Position numbers and translations under genes: made by a program. A DNA stretch of 64,000 bases. Origin: Spongiibacter pelagi (GTDB lineage: Bacteria > Pseudomonadota > Gammaproteobacteria > Pseudomonadales > Spongiibacteraceae). Below are positions 45,039 through 54,000 of the stretch, one piece after another. The DNA is taken from NCBI RefSeq assembly GCF_014705705.1, contig NZ_JACXLD010000002.1, forward strand, positions 124,001 to 188,000, written 5' to 3'. The notes beneath the pieces are model-generated. The model was given only the letters and a program-made list of their open reading frames with translations, was not told where the DNA came from and searched no databases. How positions within the stretch are numbered: position 1 is the stretch's first letter; each line of letters starts with the position of its first letter.

Positions 45039-46436
45039 TTAGTTTGTTATGCCTAGCCAGCGCTGAAAGCCTGGAAATTGAGTGACAACGGCGCGTTCAA
45101 AGATCAGTAACACAATGACAGAAATTCCCACTAAGGGTAAAAACAGCGCCAGAAAAATCAGTGTGACGAGTAGCGGTTTTGGAAAAACGGCAACCGTGAA
45201 TTCTTCGCCTTCTGAGCCCTGAAACGCTGCGGGCGCGCCCAGCCGACCGTCTGGTTTTCGAGTGCGCCACATTATAAAGCCGCTGATTGAGATAAGAATC
45301 AGGCCCAGCGCAGTAAGTACTCCAATCAGCTGGTTTAGCCAACCGAAGAGCTGCCCCTCATGCGCGGCAACGCCAATACCGATAATTCTGTCTAACAATG
45401 GTTTTTGCTCGAACTGCCGAATTGAGAGCAGTGTGGCGTTTTGTGCATCCACAACGGCGTCTGCCCGTTTTGGGCGGTTTTGCGTCTGGGAGCTAATCTT
45501 CCAGTTGCCCTCTGCATTGGCTGAAATCTCTACCGGTGACGTAAAGTTTAGTCGCTGAGCTTGGTTCAGAATGGCTTGGTGGAGTACCGGGCTGGGCATC
45601 GGTGCTGAGCCGTGGTGAATATGCTCGCCACTGGCCTGTGCAAGCTGGCGCTCTGCGCTGCGGCCACTGCTCCAATCTTGAGTGAGACTAGGTTTGTGCC
45701 ATTGCCGAACTTCTTTGAAGGCGGTGCCCCAAACCAGTGTCCAGGGTAGGGCGCTGATCAGGAAGAACAGAGTGACCGCCGCGATCCAGATGCCCGTTAC
45801 CGCATGGATGTCTCGCCAGAAAATTCGGCCGCCTGCTCGCCAGCGGGGATACAGTATGCCCGCTAGACCACGACGATTTCTCGGCCACCATAAGTACAGG
45901 CCGGTGACCAATAATATAATTGCCCAGCAGCCTGCCAGCTCAACCAATACCGAGCCAATATTTCCTGCCAGCAGTTCACCGTGGAAGGTTCTGACCTGAC
46001 GAATAAACTGACTTTCAAAGGGTAGGCTTTTTAAAACGGCCAAATTATAGGGATTGAGGTAAACCCGCCATTGCTCACCCTGAACAATAAGATTGATGAC
46101 GACGGCTTGAGCTTCGTGATCCGGTAACTGATAGCTGACGAGTTTACTGCCGGGCAGGCTGGCTATGGCGGCATCAATTTGCGCCTGTGGAGTGTGGCGG
46201 TTCTCGGTGATTTCTAAATGCTGAAAAGGTCGCTCCACCCACTGATCTATCTGCGGTTTAAACAGATAGATCAAGCCCGAGACGGAAAGCGTAAGCACAA
46301 AAGGCAGGCAAAAAAACCCAGCGTAGAAGTGCCAGCGCCAAATGCGGCGATACAGCGCTGCTGCTGCGCTGTTAGCTTTACTGCTAGTTGTACTACTAGT
46401 TGTACTGCTTGGTTTATTCTGCGCAGGCGTTATCAC
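45039..46436 (-). CDS. PepSY-associated transmembrane protein (PiuB-like)
   Basis: 465 aa. Transmembrane segments include FYAGFFCLPFVLTLSVSGLIYLF, VLVELAGCWAIILLVTGLYLWW, IAAVTLFFLISALPWTLVWGT and two near the C-terminus, with PepSY domains between. The N-terminus is Ser/Thr-rich (PSSTTSSTTSS) and encoded by short tandem repeats of CTAGTTGTACTA-type at about 46379-46407. The start is GTG. It follows the TonB receptor gene by 17 bases; this pairing is common in iron uptake, where the protein may reduce or process ferric chelates. Confidence 0.86.
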   Translation of the reverse strand: MITPAQNKPSSTTSSTTSSKANSAAAALYRRIWRWHFYAGFFCLPFVLTLSVSGLIYLFKPQIDQWVERPFQHLEITENRHTPQAQIDAAIASLPGSKLVSYQLPDHEAQAVVINLIVQGEQWRVYLNPYNLAVLKSLPFESQFIRQVRTFHGELLAGNIGSVLVELAGCWAIILLVTGLYLWWPRNRRGLAGILYPRWRAGGRIFWRDIHAVTGIWIAAVTLFFLISALPWTLVWGTAFKEVRQWHKPSLTQDWSSGRSAERQLAQASGEHIHHGSAPMPSPVLHQAILNQAQRLNFTSPVEISANAEGNWKISSQTQNRPKRADAVVDAQNATLLSIRQFEQKPLLDRIIGIGVAAHEGQLFGWLNQLIGVLTALGLILISISGFIMWRTRKPDGRLGAPAAFQGSEGEEFTVAVFPKPLLVTLIFLALFLPLVGISVIVLLIFERAVVTQFPGFQRWLGITN

Positions 46437-46453
46437 GGCTCAGGATTCCAATA

Positions 46454-48718
46454 TTATAAATCGTAGGAAATATTCAGATACAGACTGCGTCCCGGCCAAG
46501 GGTGGGCAACGTAGGCAATTTCATCGGTAAGATTGTCAATGCCGACAGAAACGTGGGTGTTGTCATTAATCAGATAGCCACTTTTCAAGCCAAACCGTAA
46601 ATAGCCATCTTGCGCCGAAAACACATTGTCTTCTCGGTCGGTATTATCCAAACGGCCGAAACTGTCGCTGGCATATTGCACCGTACCGCCAATATCCCAA
46701 GCGGGATTTAGCCGATAGGTCGCCATTAGGTTAGCGCGCCACTCCGGCATGCGGGTAAAGGTATTGCCTTCCAGAGAGGTGTCTGCGGCATTTTCCACAA
46801 TTTCTGAATCAATGTAAGTGGCGTTAAAACGGATATCCAGTTTTGGCAGCACATCCATGATGTTAGCAATCAATTCGATACCCTGAATTTCCACTTCATC
46901 AACGGGAACAAAGGTGCGTACAGAGCTGCCGCCGGGAAGTACAGTTGCTTGCGATTCGATGACGTCTTTGATGGTTTCGGCAAACAGGTTGACGCGGAGA
47001 TAACCCCCGCTGATATCGCGCTGAATCATAATATTGTGATGCAGGCCGTCTTCCGGCTTTAGATCAGGGTTCGACTGGCTAATGGCGTTGTAAGCCTGAT
47101 ACTGGCTGAAGAGTTCCTCAATGATTGGGAAGCGGTAGGCCTTGGCCAGTGAGTAGCGCAGTGTCCATGGATTGTCTGGGGTAAAGCCCACAGAGAACTT
47201 GGGCGAGAACTGGCTCTCCTTGTTGCCGGGCACGGCAAGCTCGTCGAGCTGGGGTGTCGCAGGGTCGTCACTGGTAAAGTAGCCATTCTGGCTTTCAAAT
47301 TCCTCATAACGCCCGCCAATGGAGGCGTTCCAGTGACTATTAATATCCCAATTAAGTTGCACAAAGGCGGCGTTAATTTGGGTTTCGCCACCGCTGGCGC
47401 TGGTCTTTGCTGTTTTACTGCCCGCTGCGTAATTGTCTGAATCGTACACGGCGGTATTAAGGCGGTATTGCTCATGGCGCAGGCCGGCAATAATGTCTAA
47501 ACCTTCGCCGAGAATATCGCTGGCAATCAGTTTGATTTCAGCGGTTTTCCAGCCGGTGTCATCGTAATCCAGTACTTCTCCACTGCCATTAAAACTGGGA
47601 TTGTTAGGGTTGGTGGCTGAGCTGCGAGTCTCGTCTTCGAGAATATCAAATTGGCTGAGGTTGGCTTCAAGTCGTAGTTGCTCAGTGAGCTCGCCCTTGA
47701 TTCGCAGTCCAATCGACAGGCTTTCACGGTCTTGTTCGCTGACATTGAGCCGACTGGAGGGGACAGAAAATTCTTGGCCGTTCTGACTGAAATTGCCGCT
47801 CCAAACGGTATTGCCACTGGCATCACGAAGATAGCTGTTTGGTGAGTCGGCCACGGAGTTGCGATCTTCAAAGGCTAGGTTTAACAGGGCGGACCAGTTT
47901 GCCCAGTCGTAGCCCAACTTGAATTTTACATTGTCAGTGGTGGAGTCGATGATGCCAGTGTCACCAAAAAACAGGCGGCTATTACCGCGCTCATCATTAC
48001 TCCGAATTGCGCCGCTCACTGGCGTACCGCCGCCACTGCTGCCACCGCCGTAATAGAAGGATTGTGGCTGGGACTCATTTTCCAGATGGTTATAGGAAAT
48101 GTAGTAGCTCAGATCGCCGACTTTATCGCCATAGGAGGCAAAGGTTTTGAAACCGCTTACCGAGTCATCAAAGCCGTAGGCATCAAAATCCTGCACAAAA
48201 TAGCTGGCATCAAGATGAAGCTCTTGTTCTTGGGGAATGGCGGTTTCAATTAACACCACGCCGCCCATCGCATTGCCGCTGTATTCGGCTGAAAATGGGC
48301 CGTAGATCACTTCTACTTGGGCGATTTCACTCGCGGAAACCATAGTCCAGCGCGGCGCGCCATTCCAGCGTGATTGCAAGAAGTAATGCAGCGGTACGCC
48401 ATCGGCAAACACCATAGAGCGCGAGGTTTGAAACATATTTGAGCCGCGCATACCCAGCGTGCCGTTAGAATCGCCAATAAAACGACGGCGGATGATTAAG
48501 CTGGGCTCGTATTTGACGAGATCCTCAGTGGTAGCAATGTTGACGCTAGTTAGATCTTCAGGCGTCAATACGCTGGTAGGGTTGGTATAGTTGGCGGCAC
48601 GGCTGTCTTTTTTTTCGGCCCAGACTTGTACGTGTTCAAGTCGATCTTTGTGTTCTGCATGGGCGGCATTTAATGCAAAAATAGCCGTTGTTAGCAGGAT
48701 AGATTTTTTATAATTCAT
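46454..48718 (-). CDS. TonB-dependent receptor, probable iron/siderophore type
   Basis: 754 aa. Signal peptide (LLTTAIFALNAAHA), plug motifs TTEDLVKYEPSLIIRRRF, GMRGSNMFQTSRSMVFADGVPL and VEVIYGPFSAEYSGNAMGGVVLIET, and a C-terminus ending RSLYLNISYDL. It shares an operon with the PepSY gene, which points to iron. ATG 48718 gives a standard signal peptide; a TTG 15 bases upstream is also open. The upstream gap holds GCAATTGAGAATCG (48763), which looks a little like half of a Fur box, and a perfect palindrome at 48784. Confidence 0.88.
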   Translation of the reverse strand: MNYKKSILLTTAIFALNAAHAEHKDRLEHVQVWAEKKDSRAANYTNPTSVLTPEDLTSVNIATTEDLVKYEPSLIIRRRFIGDSNGTLGMRGSNMFQTSRSMVFADGVPLHYFLQSRWNGAPRWTMVSASEIAQVEVIYGPFSAEYSGNAMGGVVLIETAIPQEQELHLDASYFVQDFDAYGFDDSVSGFKTFASYGDKVGDLSYYISYNHLENESQPQSFYYGGGSSGGGTPVSGAIRSNDERGNSRLFFGDTGIIDSTTDNVKFKLGYDWANWSALLNLAFEDRNSVADSPNSYLRDASGNTVWSGNFSQNGQEFSVPSSRLNVSEQDRESLSIGLRIKGELTEQLRLEANLSQFDILEDETRSSATNPNNPSFNGSGEVLDYDDTGWKTAEIKLIASDILGEGLDIIAGLRHEQYRLNTAVYDSDNYAAGSKTAKTSASGGETQINAAFVQLNWDINSHWNASIGGRYEEFESQNGYFTSDDPATPQLDELAVPGNKESQFSPKFSVGFTPDNPWTLRYSLAKAYRFPIIEELFSQYQAYNAISQSNPDLKPEDGLHHNIMIQRDISGGYLRVNLFAETIKDVIESQATVLPGGSSVRTFVPVDEVEIQGIELIANIMDVLPKLDIRFNATYIDSEIVENAADTSLEGNTFTRMPEWRANLMATYRLNPAWDIGGTVQYASDSFGRLDNTDREDNVFSAQDGYLRFGLKSGYLINDNTHVSVGIDNLTDEIAYVAHPWPGRSLYLNISYDL

Positions 48719-48783
48719 GAATAACTCGCACAAGCCCTTTTAATAACGGGCGCGAGTTTATTGCAATTGAGAATCGGTGCAAT

Positions 48784-48798
48784 GCGACATATTGTCGC
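48784..48798. promoter_or_regulatory. Perfect palindrome GCGACA-TAT-TGTCGC in divergent gap
   Basis: A 15-base perfect palindrome lies between the TonB receptor gene (minus strand) and the MBL hydrolase gene (plus strand), 66 bases from the first and 72 from the second. The size and symmetry suit a dimeric regulator; the regulator is not identified. Confidence 0.4.
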
Positions 48799-48869
48799 GG
48801 TGGCCAGAATGTTTTTAGTCATACCTCGGCTTGGCGTAACATTTGTTCAACGTTATATTTACCCCCTCT

Positions 48870-49721
48870 ATGATTGAAGTGATTCAACGCATGATCCCCT
48901 CTGTTTTTCAAACCCTGCGCCCCGGTGTGCACCGGCTGATTGCTCCCAATCCCGGCATCATGACTGGCCCCGGCACTAATACCTATTTGCTGGGTGAAAA
49001 GCGTTTTACGGTGATCGATCCCGGCCCAGCCATCGACGCTCATTTGGATGCCATCGCAAAGGCCTTGCAAGAACAAGGTGCAAGTCTAGAGCGAGTGGTG
49101 GTCACTCATACTCACCCGGATCATTCGCCGGCGGCGAGCCATCTTGCGGAGCGTTTTGAGGTGCCTTTGGTGGGTCGGGTAATTGCTGATGACGGCCATC
49201 AGGACACGGCGTTTGATCCTGATCACCACCTTGAACACGATGATGTATTCGCTCTGGATGATGGCAGTGCACTTCGCGCGATTCACACTCCCGGCCATGT
49301 CGATAATCATTTTTGTTTTTTACATGATGCCAGCGGCACGGTGTTTACCGGCGATCATATTATGCAGGGTTCTACCGTGGTGATTATTCCGCCGGCGGGG
49401 GATATGGCTGACTATATGGCCTCGCTAAGAAAACTGCTGGATTATCCGGTTAAGGCTTTGGCGCCCGGTCACGGCAGCGTAATTGAAACACCTGTTGAGG
49501 AAATTCAGGGGCTGATCAAACACCGGCAGGGTCGCGAAGATAAAATTGTTGGGGTGCTGAAGCAGCTAGCGGGTAATCTCGATGATTTGGTGGTGCACGC
49601 CTATAACGATGTTGATCCTGCCATCCATGAAATTGCCAAGCTGTCGCTCTGGGCGCATTTGCTCAAATTGCAAAAAGAGGGGCGGGCGCAGGAAAGTGGC
49701 GGTCACTGGGTTCTGATTTAA
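48870..49721 (+). CDS. Metallo-beta-lactamase-fold hydrolase (LACTB2-like)
   Basis: 283 aa. The motif THTHPDHSPAASHL gives the HxHxDH metal ligands; later ligands are in HTPGHVDNH and FTGDHIMQGSTVV, with APGHG near residue 210. The GPGTNTYLLG start and the C-terminal helical part (AKLSLWAHLLKLQKEGRA) match the LACTB2/GloB-like group, whose members include thioesterases and endoribonucleases. ATG 48870 is used; TTG 48843 is open upstream. Substrate unknown. Confidence 0.85.
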   Translation: MIEVIQRMIPSVFQTLRPGVHRLIAPNPGIMTGPGTNTYLLGEKRFTVIDPGPAIDAHLDAIAKALQEQGASLERVVVTHTHPDHSPAASHLAERFEVPLVGRVIADDGHQDTAFDPDHHLEHDDVFALDDGSALRAIHTPGHVDNHFCFLHDASGTVFTGDHIMQGSTVVIIPPAGDMADYMASLRKLLDYPVKALAPGHGSVIETPVEEIQGLIKHRQGREDKIVGVLKQLAGNLDDLVVHAYNDVDPAIHEIAKLSLWAHLLKLQKEGRAQESGGHWVLI

Positions 49722-49864
49722 GTTTTTAACCGAATTTGAGGCGCGAGCCATACCGTGTTTTTTCTGGCTGAAACGGCCCATTTCCTGTACCCTGCGCGCC
49801 TGATTGACTGAACGAATCCCCCGGCTTTTGGGCGGGTTCGCCCCTTGCAGGACCATCTCCTTCC

Positions 49865-51466
49865 ATGAATTTTGAATCCCTCGGACTTTCCCGTCCTATT
49901 CTCGATGCTATTGCCGACAGCGGCTACACCACGCCATCGCCTATTCAAGCCAAGGCGATTCCGCCCGTGCTGGAAGGCCGCGATGTGATGGCGGCGGCGC
50001 AAACCGGCACCGGTAAAACCGCAGGTTTTACCTTGCCCTTGCTGGAGCGTTTGAGCGGTGGTCGCCGTGCCTCACCGAATAAAGCGCGGGCGCTGGTGCT
50101 CACGCCGACACGGGAATTGGCGGCGCAGGTTGGCGAGAGTGTTCGCCAATACGGTCAACATTTGCCACTGCGTTCGAATGTGGTTTTTGGTGGGGTCAAA
50201 ATCAATCCGCAGATGATGGCGCTGCGCAAAGGTGTTGATATTCTGGTGGCGACACCGGGCCGCCTACTCGACCTCTACAATCAAAATGCGGTGCGCTTTG
50301 ATGAATTAGAAGTGCTGATTCTGGATGAAGCGGACCGCATGCTGGATATGGGCTTTATCAACGATATTCGCAAAATTATTCGGCTGCTGCCCGAGCAGCG
50401 CCAAACCCTAATGTTCTCGGCGACATTCTCCGACGACATCCGCAAATTGGCCCGCGATCTGGTTAAAAACCCGGTAGAAGTCTCGGTAACACCACCTAAT
50501 AGCACCGCCGAAAAAATCAAACAGTGGATTGTGCCGGTGGATAAAAAGCGCAAACCCGCGCTATTAATTAAACTGATTGCCGAGAACAACTGGCAGCAAG
50601 TGCTGGTGTTTTCCCGCACTAAACACGGCGCCAATAAACTCAGCCGACAGCTTGAAGACGCCGGTATTACTTCCGCTCCGATTCATGGCAATAAAAGTCA
50701 GGGCGCCAGAACCAAAGCGCTGGCGGAATTCAAAGCCGGAGAAATTCGCGCCTTGGTCGCCACTGATATAGCTGCGCGGGGTTTGGATATTAGCCAGCTT
50801 CCCCACGTGGTGAATGTGGATTTGCCCAATGTGGCAGAGGACTATGTTCACCGTATTGGCCGCACCGCCCGTGCGGGTGCCAGCGGTGAGGCCGTGTCAT
50901 TGGTGAGCGCCGATGAGTTCGATCAACTACAAGCCATTGAACGGCTGATTCGTCAGGTACTGCCACGGGAAGAAATGGAGGGCTTTGAGCCAGACCACAA
51001 CCTGCCTGAATCGCGGATGCCGTTGCGGCCCTTAAAACCCCGGCGTCCGAAAAAGCCCAAGCCTCGCCCCGAGGGTGGACAGGCTTCCGGCGAAGCCCAA
51101 GCGCGTCAGGGGCAGCGCCGCAATTCAAATGCCAAATCCAACTCAAATGCAAAATCTGGTGCTAACGCCAAGCCTGCTGCTAACGCTAGGCCCGGTGCTA
51201 ATGGCAGAGGTAATTCCGGGGGGAATTCCAAAGGCAATAGCCGCACAGCAAGCGGGGCAAATAACGCCCAAGGCAAGCCCGCCAATCAGGGTAATCAAGC
51301 CAAGCGGCAGGATGGTGGCAACCGCAAACCTACTGAAAACCGCAACTCATCCGAAAACCGCTCGGCTTCTGGTAATGCTCGCCCCCAAAATTCTGCTGGA
51401 GCAAGAAATCAGCGCAGCGGGCAGGGCGCACGCAAGCGGCGGCCAAGCCCTAACGGGAATCGTTAA
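49865..51466 (+). CDS. rhlE: DEAD-box RNA helicase, RhlE-like
   Basis: 533 aa. Q motif [13 protein letters not shown], Walker [19 protein letters not shown] in [15 protein letters not shown], and the second domain with [25 protein letters not shown] and [10 protein letters not shown]. After residue about 380 comes a long Asn/Gly/Arg/Ser-rich low-complexity tail (repeated N-A-K and N-S-x units), likely an RNA-binding disordered region. The gap upstream (49722-49864) has a CGAAxCCC/GGGxTTCG hairpin. It is followed by the isolated integron cassette. Confidence 0.92.
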   Translation: MNFESLGLSRPILDAIADSGYTTPSPIQAKAIPPVLEGRDVMAAAQTGTGKTAGFTLPLLERLSGGRRASPNKARALVLTPTRELAAQVGESVRQYGQHLPLRSNVVFGGVKINPQMMALRKGVDILVATPGRLLDLYNQNAVRFDELEVLILDEADRMLDMGFINDIRKIIRLLPEQRQTLMFSATFSDDIRKLARDLVKNPVEVSVTPPNSTAEKIKQWIVPVDKKRKPALLIKLIAENNWQQVLVFSRTKHGANKLSRQLEDAGITSAPIHGNKSQGARTKALAEFKAGEIRALVATDIAARGLDISQLPHVVNVDLPNVAEDYVHRIGRTARAGASGEAVSLVSADEFDQLQAIERLIRQVLPREEMEGFEPDHNLPESRMPLRPLKPRRPKKPKPRPEGGQASGEAQARQGQRRNSNAKSNSNAKSGANAKPAANARPGANGRGNSGGNSKGNSRTASGANNAQGKPANQGNQAKRQDGGNRKPTENRNSSENRSASGNARPQNSAGARNQRSGQGARKRRPSPNGNR

Positions 51467-51537
51467 AGCCTGTTCTCCAGTTTGTAGTTATATGTACCCA
51501 ATTGATTACATGGATTGCAATCTGGGGCTTAAAGGAA

Positions 51538-51586
51538 GCCTAACGCAATGACAGCTTTAGCTGTTCAATGCCTTTACTTGTTAGCC
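51538..51586 (+). repeat. attC-like left junction of the isolated cassette
   Basis: GCCTAAC (51538-51544), an internal stem CAGCT/AGCTG, and GTTAGCC (51580-51586). CTAAC and GTTAG pair at the ends. The cassette proper would start at TT (51581). It may be a true attC of a lost cassette or a secondary integration site. The reversed antitoxin gene runs through the core and stops at 51574. Confidence 0.6.
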
Positions 51587-51858
51587 ATTTTATCCTGCAA
51601 ACTGCCAGATACATATTTATGCAGAATACTAGATACAAGTGTTTGATAAGGTATCCCCTCTTTCACAGCCCGTCTTTGCAAGGCAACAAGATCACGACCA
51701 GAAATACGAATATTTATACGCTTGTCTTTTTTTAAAGTCTCTTCCGCTGCGGCTTGCAATGCCTTTTTTCGAGTAGGCGTCATTACAGACTTGAACTCAC
51801 CCGCTTCAAAGGCATCTAGTATTTCCTGTTCTTCTTTATCAAGTTTGAACTTACCCAT
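51574..51858 (-). CDS. CopG/BrnA-like antitoxin
   Basis: 94 aa. A C-terminal ribbon-helix-helix segment is visible: RINIRISGRDLVALQRRAVKEGIPYQTLVSSILHKY (in parts), typical of CopG-like antitoxins. The charged N-terminal half (DKEEQEILDAFEAGEFKSV) would bind the toxin. It overlaps the toxin gene by one base and is second in the operon, as in brnTA-type modules. It is carried in reverse in an integron cassette. Confidence 0.82.
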   Translation of the reverse strand: MGKFKLDKEEQEILDAFEAGEFKSVMTPTRKKALQAAAEETLKKDKRINIRISGRDLVALQRRAVKEGIPYQTLVSSILHKYVSGSLQDKMANK

Positions 51859-52133
51859 TATTTACCTCCCAAATACATTTTCGTAGCTTTACGACTTGGA
51901 ATGATGGTTTTGAGAAAAATCTCTTCACGATTTTCTGCGTAAGGAACCAAATATACGTACCCATCTATATTCATTACAAACATACGTTGATTTGGATATT
52001 TTTTCTGGTTTGGGTGCTCGACAATATCAAGAAATTCACCTTGCTGAATATAGACGACGACATCCTCAAATGAGATGCCCCGTTCCTCGGCAAGCTGCTG
52101 ATTTTTTTCGAGATTCCAATTTATAGATTTCAT
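51858..52133 (-). CDS. BrnT-family toxin
   Basis: 91 aa, BrnT/RelE-like ribonuclease toxin. The pattern INWNLEKNQQLAEERGISFEDVVVYI, LDIVEHPNQKKYPNQRMFV and YLVPYAENREEIFLKTIIPSRKATKMYL is characteristic of this family. It is the first gene of the pair. The ATG has almost no ribosome site and lies only four bases from a perfect palindrome, so the mRNA may have a very short leader. Confidence 0.83.
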   Translation of the reverse strand: MKSINWNLEKNQQLAEERGISFEDVVVYIQQGEFLDIVEHPNQKKYPNQRMFVMNIDGYVYLVPYAENREEIFLKTIIPSRKATKMYLGGK

Positions 52134-52137
52134 GGAC

Positions 52138-52150
52138 TGCTAGTCTAGCA
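52138..52150. promoter_or_regulatory. Palindrome TGCTAG-T-CTAGCA before the toxin gene
   Basis: A perfect 13-base palindrome just upstream of the BrnT-type toxin start. It is a good candidate operator for the CopG-like antitoxin, which should autorepress the module. Confidence 0.5.
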
Positions 52151-52188
52151 AGAATGTGTGCCTAATGGCATCGTGGCCGAATAGGTAG

Positions 52189-52286
52189 GGCTAACGCCCT
52201 GCTAAGGGGCAACCGAAACGTAGTGTAGGTTGTCCCGCAGAGGCCACGCTTTTGTGGCCGAAGTGTACTTGAGCAACTTGTTATGT
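52189..52286 (+). repeat. attC site of the isolated cassette
   Basis: R'' GGCTAAC (52189-52195), internal stem GGGCAACC/GGTTGTCCC (imperfect), and R' GTTATGT (52280-52286), 98 bases. R'' is the exact reverse complement of the GTTAGCC that opens the cassette at 51580. Confidence 0.75.
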
Positions 52287-52304
52287 CGTTTGTAATGCCG
52301 TTTT

Positions 52305-52318
52305 GCGTAGAAATACGC
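52305..52318. promoter_or_regulatory. Candidate operator GCGTA-GAAA-TACGC upstream of fadD3
   Basis: A 5-base perfect inverted repeat with 4-base centre, part of a longer hairpin CCGTT...AACGG (52298-52325), 81 bases before fadD3. The same half-sites and spacing recur at 54983-54996 before ipdA. Lrp/AsnC-type regulators encoded in the cluster are the obvious candidates to bind it. Confidence 0.55.
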
Positions 52319-52398
52319 TGAACGGATTACGCAATCTGCTTGTTGTCCTTTGCGGGGCTTTCTACACTCGTCACACAATAATGAAATGAGTGTGCCCC

Positions 52399-54000
52399 AT
52401 GTCTTCCACTTTGCAGCCGGATTTTCCGGTGCCCCTCACTGTGCCTCAGCTTATTGGCTGGGCGGCGCAGCAATTCGGCGATAAAACAGCAATACGAGAA
52501 CAGGGGCGCGAGCTCAGCTACCGTGAACTAAATGATTTACGACGCCGTGCCGCCCGCGCGTTTATGGCGCAAGGCGTGGTGAAAGGAGACCGGGTCGCGA
52601 TTTGGGCGCCGAACTGCCACGAGTGGATTGTGGCGGCGATTGGCCTGCAATCGTTAGGTGCGGTTTTAGTCCCGCTCAATACCCGTTTAGGCAAATCAGA
52701 AGCGGCGGATATTTTACAGCGGGCTGGGGTGTCGGTATTGCTTACCGTGCCTGCGCTGGAAAATTGCCAGCCTCTACAGGCGTTTGCAAATGATGTACTG
52801 CCCGATTGTCGCCTCACAATTTTACTGCAAAGTGAAGGCGAGAATGCGCTGAGTTGGTCAGACTTTTTAGCCAGTTCTAGCGGTGCGGATAATGCGCAAT
52901 ACATCGCCATTGAGCGCGCAGTAAGCCCAACTGACACGGCTGATATGTTATTCACCTCGGGTACCACGGGTAAAGCCAAAGGGGTGTTGTGCAGCCACGA
53001 GCAAAATATTCGCGTTTTTAAAACATGGGGCGATACCGTCGGTCTGCGCGCCGATGATAACTATCTTATTGTTAATCCGTTCTTCCACTCCTTTGGCTAC
53101 AAAGCCGGCTGGTTAGCCGCGATTATTTTCGGTGCCACTATTTTGCCAATGGCACGCTTTGATCGAGAGCTGATTTTACAAACCATTCAAGCTGAAAAAG
53201 TCAGTATGTTGCCGGGTGCACCTTCGCTTTACGAGATGATTTTGGCTACGCCAAATCGGGCGGATTACGATCTTTCCAGTTTGCGTTTGGGCGTGACCGG
53301 GGCCGCTTCGGTGCCGGTGCAATTAGTGCGCGATATGCGCGATGTGCTGGGTTTTGAAACCGTGGTCACCGCCTATGGGCTGACTGAATCTACGGGTGTG
53401 GTCAGCATTTGTCGGCCCGATGATGATGCGCAAACCATTGCTACTACCTCGGGAAAAGCCATTCCCGGCGTGGAGTTGATCTGTGTTGATCCGGCGACTT
53501 TGGCGCCCGTTTCAGCGGGTGTCGAGGGTGAAGTCTGGGTGCGCGGCTACAACGTGATGCAGGGTTATTTCGATATGCCCGAGGCGACCGCTGAAACCAT
53601 TACCCAAGACGGATGGCTGCGCACGGGAGATATTGGCGTGCTCGATGAGCGCGGCTATCTGCGTATTACGGATCGCCTAAAAGATATGTACATCATGAAT
53701 GGCGAGAACGTTTACCCGGCGGAGGTGGAAAAGTGTCTCTATGGCTTGGCGGGCGTGGCGCAAGTTGCGGTGATTGGTGTGCCCAAACAACCCCAGGGTG
53801 AGGTGGGTATGGCGTTTGTGGTGGCCAAACCAGATAGCGCACTCAGTACCGAAGACGTAAAACAATTTTTCGCCAACAATCTGGCGCGTTATAAACAGCC
53901 TTTCTATATCGAATTTGTCGAATCACTCCCGCTGAATGCTTCCGGAAAAGTCTTGAAAACCGAATTGAAGTCCCGCGCATTAAAGGGGCTTAAGGCATGA
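52399..54000 (+). CDS. fadD3: Acyl-CoA ligase, FadD3-like (HIP-CoA ligase)
   Basis: 533 aa ANL ligase. Motifs MLFTSGTTGKAKGVLCSH (from about residue 183), TAYGLTESTGVVSI, WLRTGDIGVLDERGYLRITDR and the C-terminal NASGKVLKTEL with the catalytic Lys. In mycobacteria FadD3 activates HIP, the propionate-bearing two-ring steroid remnant, with CoA and ATP. The substrate assignment rests on the neighbouring ipdABC and echA20. ATG 52399 is preferred; GTG 52390 is open. The stop overlaps the first Lrp gene by four bases (ATGA). Confidence 0.82.
   Translation: MSSTLQPDFPVPLTVPQLIGWAAQQFGDKTAIREQGRELSYRELNDLRRRAARAFMAQGVVKGDRVAIWAPNCHEWIVAAIGLQSLGAVLVPLNTRLGKSEAADILQRAGVSVLLTVPALENCQPLQAFANDVLPDCRLTILLQSEGENALSWSDFLASSSGADNAQYIAIERAVSPTDTADMLFTSGTTGKAKGVLCSHEQNIRVFKTWGDTVGLRADDNYLIVNPFFHSFGYKAGWLAAIIFGATILPMARFDRELILQTIQAEKVSMLPGAPSLYEMILATPNRADYDLSSLRLGVTGAASVPVQLVRDMRDVLGFETVVTAYGLTESTGVVSICRPDDDAQTIATTSGKAIPGVELICVDPATLAPVSAGVEGEVWVRGYNVMQGYFDMPEATAETITQDGWLRTGDIGVLDERGYLRITDRLKDMYIMNGENVYPAEVEKCLYGLAGVAQVAVIGVPKQPQGEVGMAFVVAKPDSALSTEDVKQFFANNLARYKQPFYIEFVESLPLNASGKVLKTELKSRALKGLKA

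Larger units (their letters stand above)
51581..52280. mobile_element. Isolated integron gene cassette carrying a toxin-antitoxin pair
   Basis: The cassette opens with TTAGCC (after G at 51580) and its right attC has R'' GGCTAAC (52189), the exact complement of GTTAGCC. That is the expected match between the two ends of one cassette. It holds a reversed BrnT-type toxin and antitoxin between the helicase gene and the steroid cluster. No integrase and no neighbouring cassette is present. Confidence 0.75.

Noticed and set aside
48763-48776. Fur-box-like GCAATTGAGAATCG upstream of the iron-type TonB receptor
   Set aside because: Only one half resembles the Fur consensus and the second half-site is missing; kept as a remark, not as a feature.
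51120-51450. Tandem DNA repeats as a possible CRISPR array
   Set aside because: They are in-frame coding repeats of the helicase tail, with no regular repeat-spacer spacing.
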